Part shown: one piece after another, positions 1 to 10,974 of the stretch | Layout: every line of letters starts with the position of its first letter | How positions within the stretch are numbered: the first letter of the stretch is position 1 | Made by a program: the position numbers and the translations under genes | Source: JADGHX01 sp035760965 | Lineage (GTDB): Bacteria > Pseudomonadota > Gammaproteobacteria > Steroidobacterales > Steroidobacteraceae | Length of the DNA stretch: 64,000 nt | Reading direction: 5' to 3' | Assembly (NCBI GenBank): GCA_035760965.1 | Contig: DASTRY010000008.1 | Location: 62,001 to 126,000 of the forward strand | The notes under the pieces: generated by a model | Databases searched by the model: none | The model's input: the letters and a program-made list of their open reading frames with translations, nothing else | Told to the model about the DNA's origin: nothing

Positions 1-193
1 GGATCAGATCGAGGTCAGCTACAAGGGCGACGAGCTCGAGGTCGGCTTCAACGTCAACTATCTGCTCGATGCGCTCTCGGCCATCGATACCGAGAAAGTC
101 GAGATCGGGCTGACCGATGCCAACAGCAGCTGCCTCATCCGCGCGCCGGGTGCGACGGCGGCACGCTACGTCGTCATGCCGATGCGGCTCTAG
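1..193 (+). CDS. dnaN: DNA polymerase III beta subunit (sliding clamp), C-terminal fragment
   Basis: Only the last 63 codons are present, read from base 2 to the TAG at 191-193; the gene begins upstream of the window. The peptide contains FNVNYLLDAL and ends ARYVVMPMRL, the hallmark beta-clamp C-terminus in which YVVMPMRL lines the site that holds clamp-binding motifs of polymerase and repair proteins. The clamp is a ring-shaped homodimer that tethers DNA polymerase III to the template. recF follows 19 bp downstream in the same direction, the usual dnaN-recF order near the chromosomal origin. Confidence 0.95.
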   Translation, partial: DQIEVSYKGDELEVGFNVNYLLDALSAIDTEKVEIGLTDANSSCLIRAPGATAARYVVMPMRL

Positions 194-212
194 CGCCCGA
201 CGCGGCATTCCC

Positions 213-1274
213 ATGAGTCTTGCGGAGCTCTCCCTGGAGGACGTTCGGTGCCTCCGGCGGGCGGAGCTGCACCTGCATCCCGGACAGAACCTGATCTGGG
301 GTGACAACGCCTCGGGCAAGACATCCCTTCTCGAAGCCATCTTCCTGCTGGGCCGCGGTCGATCGTTTCGCACCCGCAACTCCGAGCGGCTGATACGGCA
401 CGGCGAGGCGCGACTGCGCGTCGTGGGCAAGACGGTCGGTCCGCCGCCCGAATCGATCGGCGTCGAAGTGTCGCGGACCGGCGGGACCGTCGCGAAACTG
501 CGCGGTGCCTTCGTACAGTCGTTGGCCGAGCTGTCCCGCGCATTCGCGGTTCAGGTGATCGAGCCCGGTGCCCACAAGCTCATTGAGGAGGGCGCGCAGC
601 GCCGCCGGCGATGGATGGATTGGGCGGTCTTTCACGTGGAGCCCGGCTTCATCGATGTGTGGTCGCGATATGCCCGCGCGCTCAAGCAGCGCAATACCGC
701 GCTGAAGACCATGCCGAACCAGGCTTCGATGTTCGACGGAGAAGTCGCCCGTCACGGGGAAGTCATGGCGAATCTTCGCCGCGACTTCGTCGACCGGCTG
801 CAGCCTCACTGGGCGACGGCCGTTCGCGAGCTGACGGGTCTGGACGTCGAGCTGCACTACGCGCGCGGCTGGGCGGCGGATCTGACACTCGCTGAAGCGC
901 TCAGCGCTTCTCGTGATCGTGACATTCACCGCGGGACGACCCACGTCGGTCCGCATCGCGCTGACATCGTGGTCCGCCTCGAGCGCGGGCTTGCTCGGGA
1001 GACCCTGTCGCGTGGCCAGCAAAAGCTGGTGGCCGCGGCGATGACGCTGTCTCAGCTCAGCCTGATCCGGGAACTCACCGGGACGATACCGACACTGCTT
1101 CTCGACGATCCCGCCGCCGAGCTGGATCGCGAGCGACTGGGGCGCTTCGTGGCCCAAGTTCGGCAGCTGCAGTGTCAGCTCGTGCTCACGTCGCTGTCGC
1201 CGGAGGTCGCACTGTTCGGCGCACCGGATCGCGTGTTCCACGTGGAACAGGGCAGCGTGTTGGTCGAGGGGTGA
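213..1274 (+). CDS. recF: DNA replication/repair protein RecF
   Basis: RecF is an SMC-like ATPase that loads RecA on gapped DNA with RecO and RecR. The 353-residue product has Walker A GDNASGKTS (residues 29-37), the ABC signature LSRGQQK, and Walker B LLLDDPAAELD near the C-terminus. The frame is open upstream to 117, but that part overlaps dnaN; ATG 213 gives the family N-terminus MSLAELSLEDVRCLR and a normal length (family about 355-370). It sits directly downstream of dnaN. The last codons (VFHVEQGSV) contain a perfect 16-bp parS-like palindrome, so this stretch may be under two selections. Confidence 0.96.
   Translation: MSLAELSLEDVRCLRRAELHLHPGQNLIWGDNASGKTSLLEAIFLLGRGRSFRTRNSERLIRHGEARLRVVGKTVGPPPESIGVEVSRTGGTVAKLRGAFVQSLAELSRAFAVQVIEPGAHKLIEEGAQRRRRWMDWAVFHVEPGFIDVWSRYARALKQRNTALKTMPNQASMFDGEVARHGEVMANLRRDFVDRLQPHWATAVRELTGLDVELHYARGWAADLTLAEALSASRDRDIHRGTTHVGPHRADIVVRLERGLARETLSRGQQKLVAAAMTLSQLSLIRELTGTIPTLLLDDPAAELDRERLGRFVAQVRQLQCQLVLTSLSPEVALFGAPDRVFHVEQGSVLVEG
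1234..1249. other. parS-like centromere site, perfect palindrome
   Basis: TGTTCCACGTGGAACA is a perfect 16-bp palindrome and matches the bacterial parS consensus bound by ParB. It lies within the recF coding sequence, 25 bp before its stop. It is the strongest of four parS-like sites within 1.5 kb. Confidence 0.85.
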
Positions 1275-1503
1275 CGCCACGAGCGCTGGACGGCGGCGGA
1301 TTAAGTCCGCTCATGAGTCGGGGCCTGCCAACGAAATAGGCCGCGGACCAAGCGGTTTCGACTGAAGAGATAGGCGGGCAGTTGAGGGTCGACCTTAATG
1401 GGCCTTGGTATGCCGCGCGCTCACGGCGTCCCGCCTCGAGGAGCTTTTCCGGGGCGCTTCTAGGACAAGAGCGGTCACGGGCACGCCAATTCCGCGCGGA
1501 GCC

Positions 1504-1519
1504 TGTTCCACGTGGAACG
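1504..1519. other. parS-like centromere site
   Basis: TGTTCCACGTGGAACG matches the perfect recF-internal copy at 15 of 16 positions; the central 14 bp GTTCCACGTGGAAC are fully palindromic. Located 230 bp past the recF stop. Confidence 0.8.
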
Positions 1520-2514
1520 GATGCTCGACGCAGCGCTGAGCCTCACTGTCCGAGTTCACGGGGACAAGCCCACGGCCAGTCTGCTTTCTGACGTTGCGGA
1601 TAGGCGCAGGGGTTCGCCCAGAGTCCGGCGATCTCCATGCCCGAAGGCCGCCCACATCGCTGGCAAGACGAGACGGGTCGCATGGCTCTCCCGGAGCAGA
1701 TCACGCCGAACGGATGAACCCGGGGCGGCCGGCGACCCACTCAGGTCTTTCCGAAGCGCGACGCACCGTCGCCTGGCCTAGGCGTCCGGCGCTTTGCAGG
1801 CTTTGTTGCCCGATGCGCTCTCGCACGGAAAAGCGCCCGGGCCGACTGGCCGCTCGGGAGATCGGCTCCGGCTCTCACGCGCTGCGCGGTTTCACCTGCG
1901 ACGCCGGCCGCTCGGCAGCGGCCGACGTCGAGTGTCTTTCGCGCACCGGGCGGCTCGCGGCGCCCAGAGCACCCGTCGCGCTCGAGCCCAGCTGCGTGGG
2001 TCCGCGCCAGGGTGCTCGATCGCAGGCGCCATGGTGGTCGCGTCGCCCGGGACCTGTAGCCTCCCTGGCGCGGCTGGGCGCCCAATTGAGCCGCCTCTTC
2101 TCTGAGCGCACCCGGGTCGTGCCGCCGATGGCGAGGGGGCCACTCCGCACCGGGGAGTGTTCGCCCGAGCGGCGCGCGAAACGGCGCCAAGTGCAGGACG
2201 CTAGCGCTGGGGTGTCGCCACGGTCGTACGGGCCGCCGCGGTAGTGTGCGTGCGCATCACTGGGCGTCGACTTTGGCCTCGCGCCGCACGGGCTTCGGCG
2301 TCATCGAGTGCGGCAGCGGGAGCAGCAAGTTGGGCAGCGCAGGCACGGCGGGCAGCCTTAGCCGCGCCTACGTAATCGGGCGATCTGAGCAAGTGCCGGG
2401 AGAACTCGAAGCGCCCGATCGCGCAGGGGCTGGATGCTATGGCTGAGTCAGCGTTACCGAGGGTAGGCACAAAGTCGCACGCTGCTGGACCGCGCATACG
2501 GACCGCCTTTGCGC

Positions 2515-2530
2515 CGTTCCACGTGGAACA
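2515..2530. other. parS-like centromere site
   Basis: CGTTCCACGTGGAACA has the intact 14-bp palindrome GTTCCACGTGGAAC with one flanking mismatch. It lies about 300 bp before gyrB. Confidence 0.8.
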
Positions 2531-2722
2531 CGCACCGACGCGCCGCGGAGTGTTATGCCCGGGGCTCGACCACACCTCGGTTCTGTTCGCGCCACTCCCC
2601 GCCGCGCCTGCTTTCAGGCGCGTAGACCGCCGCGTTCCCGCCAATTCAGACTACGCGTCGCGGTTGCGCCCCAGGCCTCCAGCCCCCATATCGAGGGCTT
2701 CCCGCGCACTCCCGCCGTCCGC

Positions 2723-2738
2723 GGTTTCACGTGGAACG
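2723..2738. other. parS-like centromere site, one core mismatch
   Basis: GGTTTCACGTGGAACG differs from the other copies by one core base on the left arm (TTTC instead of TTCC), a substitution also found in known parS sites. It is 62 bp upstream of the gyrB -10, so ParB binding or spreading could touch gyrB transcription. Confidence 0.65.
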
Positions 2739-2800
2739 TCGGGGCGGTCCAAATCGCCCTAAAGCCTTGTTTCCCATGGCAGAAGAGGCCTTTGGGCCGG

Positions 2801-2806
2801 TATAAT
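2801..2806 (+). promoter_or_regulatory. gyrB promoter -10 element
   Basis: A perfect TATAAT in the context GGTATAATGCGC lies 26 bp before the gyrB ATG. No good -35 hexamer is found 16-18 bp upstream (GGCAGA at 17 bp). A purine-rich AGGAACGG at about 2817 could serve as ribosome binding site. Confidence 0.6.
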
Positions 2807-2832
2807 GCGCACCCCCAGGAACGGGTCACTTC

Positions 2833-5250
<2,418 letters not shown>

Positions 5251-5274
5251 CGCGCAACTGAATCCCTAATGGAT

Positions 5275-5300
5275 CAATCGCCCCAACGAAGGGGCGGTTG
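5275..5300 (+). terminator. hairpin after gyrB (possible bidirectional terminator)
   Basis: A 10-bp inverted repeat (CAATCGCCCC / GGGGCGGTTG, one G-T wobble) closes a 6-nt AACGAA loop just after the gyrB stop. It lies between convergent transcription units. No clear T-run follows on either strand, so intrinsic termination is uncertain. Confidence 0.5.
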
Positions 5301-5485
5301 GAACGCCAGCGCGGGACCGAGCCGCATCGCGAAGTCGTGCCGCTTCTAGCAGCTGGGGGCCGGTCAGTCAGGTGGCCGGTGATGCCAAGGCGTGCCGAGC
5401 CGAGCAAAGGGTCCGCGAGCGCAGGCAACCGCCTGCATGCGCTCACCGGCCCTGCTCGCCCGATTGTCGCTCCCGGCTCAGTGCC

Positions 5486-6925
5486 TCAGGCCTGCGTGTA
5501 GGCCGTCTTCACCTGCGTATAGAACTCGACCGCGTAGCTCCCTTGCTCGCGTGGTCCGTAGCTCGACCCCTTGCGCCCGCCAAACGGGACGTGCGGGTCC
5601 ACGCCTGCGGTCGGCAGGTTGACCATCACCATGCCGGCCTGCGCGTGACGCTTGAAGTGCGTCGCGTGCTTCAGAGACGTGGTGCAGATGCCAGCGCAGA
5701 GCCCGAACTCCGTATCGTTCGCGAGCTGCAGGGCGTGCTCGTAGTTGTCCGCCGGCATGACACTCGCCACCGGCCCGAAGATTTCCTCGCGCGAGATGCG
5801 CGCGTTCGGTCCTGCGGCGACGAGCGTCGGCCGCATGTAGTGACCGCGCTTCGCGAGCGTCAGGGTCTCGCCGCCGAACAGCACCTGTCCGCCTTCCTTG
5901 CGGCCGATATCGACGTACTGCAGGTCCTGATCGAGCTGCGCCTTGCTGGCCACGGGCCCGATGTCGACGCCCGCCTCCAGCGCGTGACCCACTTTCAACG
6001 ACTCGAGCCGCTTTACTGCGCGCTTGATGAACTCGTCGTACACCGGCTTCTCCACGATGAGCCGGCTCGAGGCCGTGCAGCGCTGACCCGTCGAGAAGTA
6101 CGCGCCGTTGATCGCGCACTCGACGGCCAGATCGAGATTGGCGTCCGCGAGCACGACGAGCGGATTCTTGCCGCCCATCTCGAGCTGCACTTTCGCGCCG
6201 CGCAACGCGGCTTGCTTCAGCACTTCCTGGCCCGTCGCGACCGATCCCGTGAATGTGATCGCATTGACGCGCGTGTCCTTCAGCAGCGCCGCGCCGACGA
6301 CACTGCCGCGACCGACGACGAGATTGAACACGCCCTTCGGCAGCCCCGAGCGCGCAATGATGTCGGCGAGCGCCGCCGCGCAGCCCACGACGATTTCCGC
6401 CGGCTTCAGAACGACCGCGTTGCCGTAAGCCAGCGCCGGCGCCGTCTTCCACGCCGGAATCGCGAGCGGGAAATTCCAGGGCGCGATGGCACCGACGACG
6501 CCCACCGGCTCGCGCGTGATCTCGACGTCTACACCGGGTCGTGTCGAGGCGAGCTTCTCGCCGCGAATGCGCAGCGCCTCGCCTGCGAAGAACTTGAAGA
6601 TCATTCCGGCGCGGACCGTCTCACCAATCGCTTCGGGCAGCGTCTTGCCTTCCTCCCGCGCGAGCAATCGGCCGAGCTCCTCCTTGCGCGCGAGCAACTC
6701 GCTGCCGATGAAATCGAGCACGTCGAAACGCTTTTGCGGCGTCGACTCGCCCCAGGCGGGCGCGGCCGCGCTGGCCGCGGCAATGGCGTCGTCGACCACC
6801 TTCGCGTCGGCCTGGCGATACTCGCCGATCGCGTCCGAGAGATCCGAAGGATTCTCGCTGACCGCCGCGTCGCCGTTGCCTGCGACCCATTCACCGCCGA
6901 TGAAATTCTGAATCCGTGTGCTCAT
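5486..6925 (-). CDS. NAD(P)-dependent aldehyde dehydrogenase, 2,5-dioxovalerate (ketoglutarate semialdehyde) dehydrogenase type
   Basis: A 479-residue aldehyde dehydrogenase superfamily member. It has the oxyanion Asn in PWNFPLA (N151), the general base Glu in QLEMGGKNP (E249) and the nucleophile Cys in TGQRCTASS (C283). Family resemblance and the neighbouring AraD1-type gene suggest oxidation of 2,5-dioxopentanoate to 2-oxoglutarate, the last step of the non-phosphorylative pentose/uronate pathway. The substrate is inferred; a glutarate or succinate semialdehyde role is possible. The ATG at 6925 preceded by AGGACG is preferred over a TTG two codons upstream. The AraD1-type gene ends 30 bp upstream on the same strand, so the two are probably co-transcribed. 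Confidence 0.85.
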   Translation of the reverse strand: MSTRIQNFIGGEWVAGNGDAAVSENPSDLSDAIGEYRQADAKVVDDAIAAASAAAPAWGESTPQKRFDVLDFIGSELLARKEELGRLLAREEGKTLPEAIGETVRAGMIFKFFAGEALRIRGEKLASTRPGVDVEITREPVGVVGAIAPWNFPLAIPAWKTAPALAYGNAVVLKPAEIVVGCAAALADIIARSGLPKGVFNLVVGRGSVVGAALLKDTRVNAITFTGSVATGQEVLKQAALRGAKVQLEMGGKNPLVVLADANLDLAVECAINGAYFSTGQRCTASSRLIVEKPVYDEFIKRAVKRLESLKVGHALEAGVDIGPVASKAQLDQDLQYVDIGRKEGGQVLFGGETLTLAKRGHYMRPTLVAAGPNARISREEIFGPVASVMPADNYEHALQLANDTEFGLCAGICTTSLKHATHFKRHAQAGMVMVNLPTAGVDPHVPFGGRKGSSYGPREQGSYAVEFYTQVKTAYTQA

Positions 6926-6955
6926 GGGCAATCGTCCTGTTCGTTGGGCTTCAGG

Positions 6956-7966
6956 TCACAGCGCCTGAACCTCGTAGGGTGCGAAACCGGCAGGGGCGAC
7001 CGCAAGTGGATTCACGAGCGGAGCGCCGAGCGCCGGCAGCTCGATCTCGAACGCGTCGCCCGGCTCGACGCGAATGCCGTCGGCACAGCTCAGCGTGGCC
7101 GTGCCGAAGAAATGCAGGTGCACGTCGCCGGGCACGCGATGCGCCGCGTACTTGAAGTGGTGGAATTCGAGATTGGCGAGCGAATGACACATGTTGTCCT
7201 CGCCCGTGAGGAATTCCTTCTCCCAGCGAACGCTCGCCCCGCGCCGGATCCGGCTCGTGCCGTGCAGGTCCGCCGGCAGCGGCCCGGTGCGCAGCTCGGG
7301 TCCGACACTACACTGGCGCAGCTTCGAGTGCGCCAGATAGAGGTAGTTGCGTCGCTCGATGATGTGATCCGAGAAGTCGTTGCCGATCGAGTAGCCGAGG
7401 CGCACCGGCTTGCCGCTGGGCGCAATGACGTAAAGCCCGACGACCTCCGGCTCCTCGCCGAAGTCGAGGGCGAACTCCGGCGCGACGATCGGCTGCCCGC
7501 ACCCGACGACGCTGCGCCCATTGCCTTTGTAGAACCACTCCGGTTGCGCGCCGACCTGGCCGGGGGCGGGCCGGCCCCCCTCCACGCCCCACTGGAACAT
7601 CCGCATCGAGTCCGTGACGGGAGGCGCATCCGGCCCAGTCGGTTTCGACTTCAGGTGCATCGCGTCGCGAGTGGCGGCGCTGCCCAAGTGAGTGAGCCCC
7701 GTGCCCGACACCAGGCAGTGCGCTGCATCGGGATGCGTGAGCGGCGGGAGCATGCGGCCTGACGCGAGCAGCAGCGGATAGTCGTGCTCGCCATCCGTGC
7801 TTGCCGCTTCGACGAGTTGCTCGAGGCTCGTACCCCGCTCGATCGCGGCGAATGCGAGCTCGTACATCGATGAATACGCGCTCAGCGTGGTGGCGCGCAG
7901 TCCGGCCTCATCGACGCGTGCCACTCGCACGCGGTCCCGCTCATCCTGAAATTGAATCAACCGCAT
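6956..7966 (-). CDS. fumarylacetoacetate-hydrolase-fold protein, AraD1 (2-keto-3-deoxy-L-arabonate dehydratase) type
   Basis: The 336-residue product belongs to the FAH fold superfamily, in the AraD1/GguC-like branch: residues such as YSIGNDFSDH and the acidic cluster in DFGEEPEVVG provide the metal site typical of this group. Members dehydrate 2-keto-3-deoxy sugar acids to 2,5-dioxopentanoate, which fits the adjacent aldehyde dehydrogenase. ATG 7966 with an overlapping GAGGTGA ribosome site is preferred over a GTG two codons earlier. No sugar dehydrogenase, lactonase, sugar-acid dehydratase or transporter gene is nearby, so the pair is an orphan end-piece of the pathway. The exact substrate is inferred. 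Confidence 0.8.
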   Translation of the reverse strand: MRLIQFQDERDRVRVARVDEAGLRATTLSAYSSMYELAFAAIERGTSLEQLVEAASTDGEHDYPLLLASGRMLPPLTHPDAAHCLVSGTGLTHLGSAATRDAMHLKSKPTGPDAPPVTDSMRMFQWGVEGGRPAPGQVGAQPEWFYKGNGRSVVGCGQPIVAPEFALDFGEEPEVVGLYVIAPSGKPVRLGYSIGNDFSDHIIERRNYLYLAHSKLRQCSVGPELRTGPLPADLHGTSRIRRGASVRWEKEFLTGEDNMCHSLANLEFHHFKYAAHRVPGDVHLHFFGTATLSCADGIRVEPGDAFEIELPALGAPLVNPLAVAPAGFAPYEVQAL

Positions 7967-8056
7967 CGTCACCTCGGCGCCTGCCGCAAATTGTGACGAG
8001 CCTTCCGATATCCAGCCAATTCAAAATCGCGGCCGAGCGATACGGAACCGCGTATG

Positions 8057-8833
8057 TCAGGCGCCTTGCGCGCCCTGCGAATCGAGGGACCGCAGCGTGC
8101 TCTCGATCCACGCCTGCGCGCGCTCGTTCACTTCGCGCGGGTCCATGCCCTTCGGGTCGATCGGCGGCCCGATCACGACGCGAATCAGCCCGGATCGCTT
8201 CAGCAGGCCGCGTCGCGGCCAGTAGCGGCCCGCGTTGTGCGCGACGGGCACGACGTAACGCCCGGTCTCGCGCGCTAGCAGCGCGCCGCTCACGCCGTAC
8301 TTGCGCGTCTGGCCGGGTGCCATGCGCGTCCCCTCGGGGAAGACCATGACCCAGTCGCCTTCGCTGAGCCGCTGCCGACCTTGATCGACGACCTGATTCA
8401 CGGCCGAGCCGCCCGACTTGCGATTGATCGCGATCGCATGCAGCTGACGGATTCCCCAGCCGACGATCGGAATCCACAGCAGCTCACGCTTCAGCACCCA
8501 GACCTGACGCGGGAACACGACCGCCATCGCGATGGTTTCCCACGACGACGAATGCTTCCACAGCGCGATGTGATTGCCGGGCGGCAGGTTCTCGCGCCCC
8601 TCGATCACGTAGTCCAGTCGACACGTCCACTTCAGGACGTTGAGCAGAGCCGCGGCCCAGAATCGCGCGAGCACGAAGCGTCGCGGAAACGGCAGGAAGC
8701 AGCACACGATCACGAAGAAGATCGCGTAGACGAACGTCCAAACGAAGAGGAAGGCCGTGAACACCAGCGAGCCGACGACATGCACTCTGCCGCCGCTCGA
8801 GGTGGATTCCGAAGCCTGCGCGCTGGCGTCCAC
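8057..8833 (-). CDS. plsC: 1-acyl-sn-glycerol-3-phosphate acyltransferase (PlsC family)
   Basis: This 258-residue enzyme acylates lysophosphatidic acid to phosphatidic acid at the inner membrane. A hydrophobic N-terminal segment (about residues 20-46) anchors it. Motif I is WKHSSSWET (residues 92-100), the variant with Glu in place of Asp in HX4D, and motif III is FPEGTR. It begins with GTG 5 bp after the glyS stop, so it is the last gene of a glyQ-glyS-plsC unit. In many gammaproteobacteria gmhB lies between glyS and plsC; it is absent here. Confidence 0.9.
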   Translation of the reverse strand: MDASAQASESTSSGGRVHVVGSLVFTAFLFVWTFVYAIFFVIVCCFLPFPRRFVLARFWAAALLNVLKWTCRLDYVIEGRENLPPGNHIALWKHSSSWETIAMAVVFPRQVWVLKRELLWIPIVGWGIRQLHAIAINRKSGGSAVNQVVDQGRQRLSEGDWVMVFPEGTRMAPGQTRKYGVSGALLARETGRYVVPVAHNAGRYWPRRGLLKRSGLIRVVIGPPIDPKGMDPREVNERAQAWIESTLRSLDSQGAQGA

Positions 8834-8838
8834 GCGGC

Positions 8839-10974
8839 TCAGCCTGGCAGGCGCGAGAGGTCGGCCACGCCGCCGAACAGGCCGCGCAGGCCGGCCAGCA
8901 GCGCGAGTCGATTGGCGCGCAGCTTCGGGTCTTCCGCGTTGACCATCACCTGATCGAAGAAGCCGTCGACTGCGGGCCGCAGCTGCGCGAGCTGTCCGAG
9001 CGCCGCGGTGTATTCACGACGCGCGGTGGCGGCCGAAACCGATTCGCGCAGTCCGCGCACCGCATCGAACAGCCGAATTTCCGCGTCCTCGCGCAGCACG
9101 GCGATGTCCACCTCCGTGCTCGCGACGTCATCGCTCTTGCGCAGGATATTCGCAATGCGCTTGTTGGCTGCCGTGAGGCTCGTCGCTTCGGGCATCTCGA
9201 GGAACGCGCTCAGCGCGCGCAGCCGAGCATCGAAATCGAGCGGCGAGCGCGGCCGGGTCGCCAGAACCGCGTCGAACATTTCCGTCGTGATCGTGCGCTG
9301 GCCGGGCGTCTGCAATGCGGTGCCGTCCAGGTAGTACGAACGCAGGCGCTCCATCACGTATTCGTAGATCTCGTCGGCAACGTGCTCGGCTTGCACGGGC
9401 TGCAGCGCGACCGCGCGCTCGATCAAGCCTCGCAGGTCGAGATCGAGCTGCTTCTCGATGAGCATGCGCAGGACACCGATGGCGGCGCGGCGCAGACCAA
9501 ACGGGTCCTTGGCACCCGTCGGCTTCTGTCCGATCGCGAAGATGCCGGCGAGCGTGTCCAGCTTGTCGGCGACACTCACTGCGACCCCGATATTGGTGCT
9601 CGGCAGAGCATCGCCGGCGCCGCGCGGCAGGTAGTGCTCCCGGATTGCGATCGCGACCTCCGGGGCTTCGCCGTCCGCCTGCGCGTAGTAGCCACCCATC
9701 ACGCCTTGCAGCTCGGGGAACTCGCCGACGAGCGCGGTCAGCAGATCGCACTTGCAGAGCTCGGCGGCGCGCTCTGCGAGAGCGCGCGGATCGCCGCCAT
9801 TGGGCGCCTCACCTTCGTGAAGACTCGCCGCGATCTCGCTCGCGAGCGCGCGGATGCGTTTCACCTTGTCGCCGAGCGAGCCGAGCTTCGCCTGGAAGGT
9901 CACCTTGTCGAGCGCTTCGCGGCGCGCGGCGAGCGGCAGCTTGCGATCCTGCTCCCAGAAGAAGGCGGCATCGGCAAGCCGCGGGCGCACGACGCGCTCA
10001 TTGCCCGCGCGGACTTGAGCGGGATCCAGGCTTTCGATGTTGCTGACGGCGATGAACCACGCCATCAGCGCGCCGCTTGCGTTCTCGACGGGGAAATAGC
10101 GCTGGTGCTCCTGCAACGTGGCGATGAGCACCTCGCGCGGCAGATCGAGGAAGCGCTCTTCGAAGCGCGCGGCGAGCGGCACGGGCCACTCGACCAGCGC
10201 GGCGACCTCGTCGAGCAGCGCATCGTCCATCACGGCGCGGCCGCCGACCTCCTCGGCCTTCGCGGCAACGCCATCGCGGATCACCGTGCGGCGCTCGACG
10301 AAATCCGCGATGACCTTGCCGCGATCGCGCAGCGCCTTCGCGTATCCGGCCGGGCTCGTGAGGCGAATCTCCTTCGGCGCCATGAACCGATGGCCACGGG
10401 TCGTATTGCCCGCGGGAACACCGAGCACCGACGCGGGCACGACGTCTTTGCCGTACATCATCACCAGCCAATGCACGGGCCGGACGAACTCGGCGTCGCC
10501 GCTGCCCCAGCGCATGCGCTTCGGAATGGGTAGGGCGTCGAGCGCGGCCTGGACGATTCCTGGCAGGAGCACCACGGCGTCGGTGCCCGGCTTCGTGCCT
10601 ATATAGAAGAGGAACTGCCCTTTGCCCTCCTCCAGCTTCTGCAGCTCGGAAACCGGGACACCGCAACTTTCGGCGAAGGCGGTCGCCGCGCGCGTCGGCT
10701 GGCCGCGCGCGTCGAAGGCCGCCGTGACCGGCGGTCCGCGGCGCTTGATGTTCTGCTGGGGCTGGCGGGAGACCAATCGTTTCACCAGCACGGCAATGCG
10801 GCGCGGTGTGGCGAAGGATTGCATCTGCCCGTGCGCTAGTCCGACGGCGGCCAGTCCGCTCGTCACGCCACTCGCGAACGCGAGCTCCAACTCCCGCAGC
10901 GCTTTCGGGGGCAGCTCCTCGGTGCCGACCTCGACGAGAAAGTCTCGCCGCTCGATCTTCGCGACCTCGGCCAT
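8839..10974 (-). CDS. glyS: glycyl-tRNA synthetase beta subunit
   Basis: The 711-residue beta chain of the tetrameric class II glycyl-tRNA synthetase begins with the typical FLVEVGTEELPPKAL. It contains the HD-like central region (SVADKLDTLAGIF, KDPFGLRRAAIGVLRM) and a C-terminal anticodon-binding part ending in LFGGVADLSRLPG. It supplies tRNA recognition to the alpha subunit. Its ATG overlaps the glyQ stop (TAATG), indicating translational coupling. Length is normal (E. coli 689). Confidence 0.97.
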   Translation of the reverse strand: MAEVAKIERRDFLVEVGTEELPPKALRELELAFASGVTSGLAAVGLAHGQMQSFATPRRIAVLVKRLVSRQPQQNIKRRGPPVTAAFDARGQPTRAATAFAESCGVPVSELQKLEEGKGQFLFYIGTKPGTDAVVLLPGIVQAALDALPIPKRMRWGSGDAEFVRPVHWLVMMYGKDVVPASVLGVPAGNTTRGHRFMAPKEIRLTSPAGYAKALRDRGKVIADFVERRTVIRDGVAAKAEEVGGRAVMDDALLDEVAALVEWPVPLAARFEERFLDLPREVLIATLQEHQRYFPVENASGALMAWFIAVSNIESLDPAQVRAGNERVVRPRLADAAFFWEQDRKLPLAARREALDKVTFQAKLGSLGDKVKRIRALASEIAASLHEGEAPNGGDPRALAERAAELCKCDLLTALVGEFPELQGVMGGYYAQADGEAPEVAIAIREHYLPRGAGDALPSTNIGVAVSVADKLDTLAGIFAIGQKPTGAKDPFGLRRAAIGVLRMLIEKQLDLDLRGLIERAVALQPVQAEHVADEIYEYVMERLRSYYLDGTALQTPGQRTITTEMFDAVLATRPRSPLDFDARLRALSAFLEMPEATSLTAANKRIANILRKSDDVASTEVDIAVLREDAEIRLFDAVRGLRESVSAATARREYTAALGQLAQLRPAVDGFFDQVMVNAEDPKLRANRLALLAGLRGLFGGVADLSRLPG

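Larger units (their letters stand above)
1275..2832. other. 1.56-kb gene-free recF-gyrB interval holding parS-like sites
   Basis: This is the longest stretch without a supportable gene in the window. Frames open here (for example 1594-2244 forward, 1741-2190 and 2201-2644 reverse) are Arg/Pro/Ala-rich, carry no recognisable motif and overlap one another, as expected of non-coding GC-rich DNA. What can be recognised is three parS-like palindromes (1504, 2515, 2723; a fourth is just upstream in recF) and a gyrB promoter -10 at its right edge. I found no DnaA boxes (TTATNCACA) and no AT-rich unwinding region, so it does not look like oriC itself. A structural or centromeric role is inferred. Confidence 0.6.

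Noticed and set aside
628..643. Fifth parS-like site inside recF (TCTTTCACGTGGAGCC)
   Set aside because: Only CACGTGGA and a T-run match; both arms deviate, so it is probably coding coincidence (FHVEP).
1594..2244. Open frame of 216 codons in the recF-gyrB interval
   Set aside because: Arg/Pro/Ala-rich with no motif, no ribosome site, and overlapped by equally long frames on the other strand; typical of GC-rich non-coding DNA.
1275..2832. Chromosomal origin (oriC) in the recF-gyrB interval
   Set aside because: No TTATNCACA-type DnaA boxes and no AT-rich stretch were found; dnaA is outside the window and the origin is more likely on its far side.
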